This document shows positions 21,153 through 23,573 of a stretch of 23,573 nucleotides of DNA, in pieces. The notes under the pieces were generated by a model, which saw only the letters and a program-made list of their open reading frames with translations, had not been told where the DNA came from and did no database searches. Numbering within the stretch: position 1 is the stretch's first letter; each line of letters begins with the position of its first letter. Location: NCBI GenBank assembly GCA_001687465.1, contig LVLI01001281.1:1-23573 (forward strand). The letters are read 5' to 3'. Made by a program: the position numbers and the translations under genes. The DNA is from Halocafeteria seosinensis. Taxonomy: Eukaryota > Sar > Bigyra > Bicosoecida.

Positions 21153-21860
21153 TTATCGTTTCTTGAAAGTTCGCTGCTTGGCCTCTCTATCATCAATAGC
21201 TAGTTCATCCTGCAGTGTACAGTGCCGTAATATCTCCCGCTTATTGCTCTCACAAAGTTCTCCATGAACAATCATTTCATCCAAGACTTGGTACGCCATG
21301 TGGAAGTTAAATATGATGTCCAGTTCACAGACCTGAGGAAGCAACCGGTAATCGTCACATAGATTTCGGAGAAGGTAAGGCGCATGAGATAGGCTTACGT
21401 TTTCGAAATATCGATCAAGCACCTCTACAAAGTGATGTATCACTTCCAGTGTCAATAACTCGTTATCATCTTGGTCGACGCACGCGATAAAATATAAGCT
21501 GGCGTATCTGCACCATCATCGAAACAGACATGCGAAAAATCAACCACCCCTTTTGAAATGAAAACGTTTGCACATGCCACCTACCTCTTATAGACTATCT
21601 TCTTATCTCTCCACTCCACAAAATTACACATTCGCTGCGGTCGATTGAGCACCATAGCCGTCACCTCACGCTGAATTCGCTCCCTCTCTTTCCCTTTGGT
21701 CTTAAAATCTCCATACCACTTCGTCAGCCGGATTTTGCCCTGGCGGCTGACGAGGAAAAAGAAATTAATCTGTGCCACACCGTGCAGAATAAAGCGAATG
21801 AAGCAGTACAGAGGCCAATGAATGGAGCGTATAGCCTCGACAACAACTTCAACTTACCAT
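21153..21860 (-). CDS. AP1S: AP-1 complex sigma subunit (clathrin adaptor small chain)
   Basis: This is the small subunit of the AP-1 adaptor, which sorts cargo at the trans-Golgi network and endosomes. Inferred exons, 5' to 3', are 21860-21858, 21769-21585, 21507-21399 and 21332-21153, with introns of 88, 77 and 66 nt. Together they give 158 residues, the usual AP-1 sigma length. The protein reads M|INFFFLVSRQGKIRLTKWY, then [22 protein letters not shown], then DNELLTLEVIHHFVEVLDRYF, then ENVCELDIIFNFHMAYQVLDE, matching the whole longin fold of the family. LVSRQGK and the EWRD segment favour AP-1 over AP-2 or AP-3. Exon 1 contributes only the ATG: AC-AATG is followed directly by GTAAGT. No alternative ATG fits: the frame upstream of ATTAAT begins with GTG and has no Met. 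The last intron is a multiple of three without stops. Confidence 0.9.
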
Positions 21861-22659
21861 TGTATGAGCACACGCACGCAGTTATAGCTCCTCCATGTAC
21901 CTCAACATTCGAACTCATTACTATCCTCCCCAGCAATCGTTCAACAATGCTTGTTGTTGGGCCGTTCTGGTGGCAATCTGCAAACTGCTGCATTGACATA
22001 TTCTGAGGGACACAACAATCTTTTCTGCCACGTTTCTCGGAATCAACTCGGTCACCGCTTCTGGCAAGAATCTGCTCCAAGAGCCAAGAAGATGCGAAGC
22101 AAACAAATGTAATCCCTTCAGCATGCCTTGCAGCTACTTGAGCTTGGATATAGTGACAGTTTCTGAGACAAGCGAATGGCTACTCCATTAGATCGTAAAG
22201 GTACATCGATGATGCTCTCCGAAGTACAGTGGAAGTACAGCACACACGCGGAATACCCAGGTATCGTTTTTTTTTTCTTTTGGAATTATGACAATCAGTC
22301 TGATCGGCCATGGTTGTAGGGACGAATATGGGGGACGACGAACACAAGGTCTCGGAACAAGATACAAACGTTGACTACGGTGGTTCTATGCAGACGGGAA
22401 TACAGGTAGCTTCTGATGATACCGGTAAAGCCTGTAGTCAAACGGGGTTTCTGAATTTGAGGATGTATCGTCCACTGGGTGGGTCCTCTGTAGTAGCTGA
22501 GTGAGACAGCGATCCCGTCTCCATCAACATCTAGTAGTGAACTGTCAGCGTTTCAGCCGTTGCCGTGGTAGCGAGCACTCGTACGTGAATCCTAGCTAGC
22601 CCGTCGATGACATCAAGATCGGTGGTCTATCAGCCCTGCACAATTGTAGCTCAGCTATT
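21861..22659. other. Intergenic region upstream of the sigma adaptin gene
   Basis: It lies between the 5' end of the sigma adaptin gene and the 3' end of the amidase gene, both on the minus strand, so it should hold the sigma promoter and the amidase 3' UTR. A 64-codon plus-strand frame at 22310-22504 starts with ATG after a pyrimidine tract (T-run at about 22266-22275). It is acidic and shows no homology that I recognise, so it is not called. No RNA gene is evident. Confidence 0.45.
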
Positions 22660-23573
22660 CTAAGTCGACGATACTGAGACGGGTCCTTTGACCATATACT
22701 GCTCTACATCTGGAGTCAATCTGTGGGGACTGCCCGGTAGCTGTGCAATGAACACGAAGAGTATGAGTTGTTTCCCTCAGAGAACCCCTTGAGGCAATAA
22801 TGCGCACGTACCGAATCTTGCAGCACTTTCATGAGTCCTAGCACTTTCTCATCTTGGAACGGTAGACCTACGACTTGCACTCCTACAGGGCAGCCGGCAG
22901 CACCCCTTATGCTTTCGTCAGCTTGTTTACTAAACCGATCCTGCTGGCATTCAGGGGGCACATACTGTTGCTCAGCTTCCGTATCACGTACTTCAGTCAC
23001 CGGCACAACTCCTGCAAATTGTTCGGCTCAGAAAATATGTACACTAAATTCAATAATTGAAGCCGAATTTACCTGCCGGGAAGTCAAACAAGTTCCATAG
23101 GAAGGTGTAGCTGCACGAGGGTGTCAGTTGGCTGCTATAAGTGTGCTTCAGGGCAGGGAGACCAGTTGCGGGGCAAACAAGAGCGTCCAGATTGGCATCT
23201 TCCCACCAACGGATGAGGGCCGTCTGCGGAAACCGGGAACACTTAGCAGTAGTGCCAGCCGTTCAAACGATTTAGGTGGCGTCAAGACTTACAAGCAATA
23301 GCTTGCGGGTTTGGAGTCGTTTCCAGTATTCCCACGTGGACAAGGGACCCGTGGACTGGAGTAGCCGGGCAACACGAGGCTCGCCTCGGGAGTTCAATAT
23401 CTGTAAGGTTGCTCAAATTGGGCTGTATCGACACCGACATTTAGGTCAGTAACTCTCACCAACCTTAGCAGCTACAGGTTTTGCCCAATTAGGTACGTTC
23501 GCCAACGAGTACAGAGCTGAGTATAGAGGATGAAGATCTTCTCCATCTAAACCATCCAGAAAAGCTCTGAAAG
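22660..23573 (-). CDS. FAAH-like amidase, C-terminal part (5' partial)
   Basis: This is an amidase-signature enzyme of the fatty acid amide hydrolase type, which cleaves acyl amides. Exons visible, 5' to 3', are 23573-23464, 23400-23293, 23223-23073, 23011-22812 and 22740-22660, with introns of 63, 69, 61 and 71 nt. The segments read FRAFLDGLDGEDLHPLYSAL, then RGEPRVARLLQSTGPLS, then WWEDANLDALVCPATGLPAL, then the diagnostic FLWNLFDFPAGVVPVTEV across a splice junction, then GAAGCPVGVQVVGLPFQDEK. These are hallmarks of the FAAH C-terminal half. The Ser-Ser-Lys catalytic triad lies upstream, outside the window, so activity cannot be judged. The first donor (GTTGGT) is the least typical. The last intron is inferred from GTACGT and CACAG; without it the protein would end at 22716 in a composition-poor tail. 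The first base of the window end could itself be a splice acceptor (CTTTCAG). Confidence 0.85.

Noticed and set aside
21724-22080. 118-codon minus-strand frame as an alternative N-terminus for sigma adaptin
   Set aside because: It starts at TTG and reads through the 88-nt intron; sigma adaptins begin right at the Met-Ile/Arg position, which the ATG-only exon supplies.
22310-22504. 64-codon acidic plus-strand ORF behind a pyrimidine tract
   Set aside because: Short, no recognisable domain, no supporting splice structure; could be chance.

Overview
The window looks like nuclear DNA of a compact eukaryotic genome. Genes lie on both strands, only a few hundred bases apart, with short GT-AG introns (mostly 60-94 nt). 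The protein families are purely eukaryotic: ARF GTPase, AP-1 sigma adaptin, giant ubiquitin protease, FAAH-type amidase. Intron size, gene density and base composition fit a stramenopile such as a diatom; this is an inference, not an identification. I found no phage, transposon, CRISPR or bacterial operon features.

Layout, left to right. At 1-720 (+) is the C-terminal part of a serine/threonine kinase. At 1052-1573 (-) is a small glycine-rich membrane protein of unknown function. Two near-identical four-exon ARF1-type GTPases follow in tandem at 2410-3379 and 3929-4949 (+). They share promoter motifs, an intron-1 motif and a block downstream of the stop. At 5255-6874 (-) is a secreted or lumenal DUF707-type protein. 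A 1.8 kb stretch without a convincing gene (6875-8648) separates it from a divergent HAD-type phosphatase with a long disordered N-terminus (8649-10584, +). A giant USP-type deubiquitinase of about 3,200 residues occupies 10598-20339 (-) and converges on the phosphatase gene. After an 813-bp spacer come the AP-1 sigma subunit (21153-21860, -), whose first coding exon is just the ATG, and the C-terminal part of a FAAH-like amidase (22660-23573, -), cut by the window edge.

Two gene products belong to one pathway: ARF1 recruits the AP-1 clathrin adaptor to trans-Golgi/endosome membranes, and AP-1 sigma is part of that adaptor. They are 16 kb apart and nothing suggests co-regulation. The remaining genes look functionally unrelated, so this is an ordinary housekeeping region. 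The most notable signals are gene-structure oddities and conserved non-coding blocks, not a new multi-gene system. Exon boundaries were derived by eye from splice sites, reading frame and family conservation.
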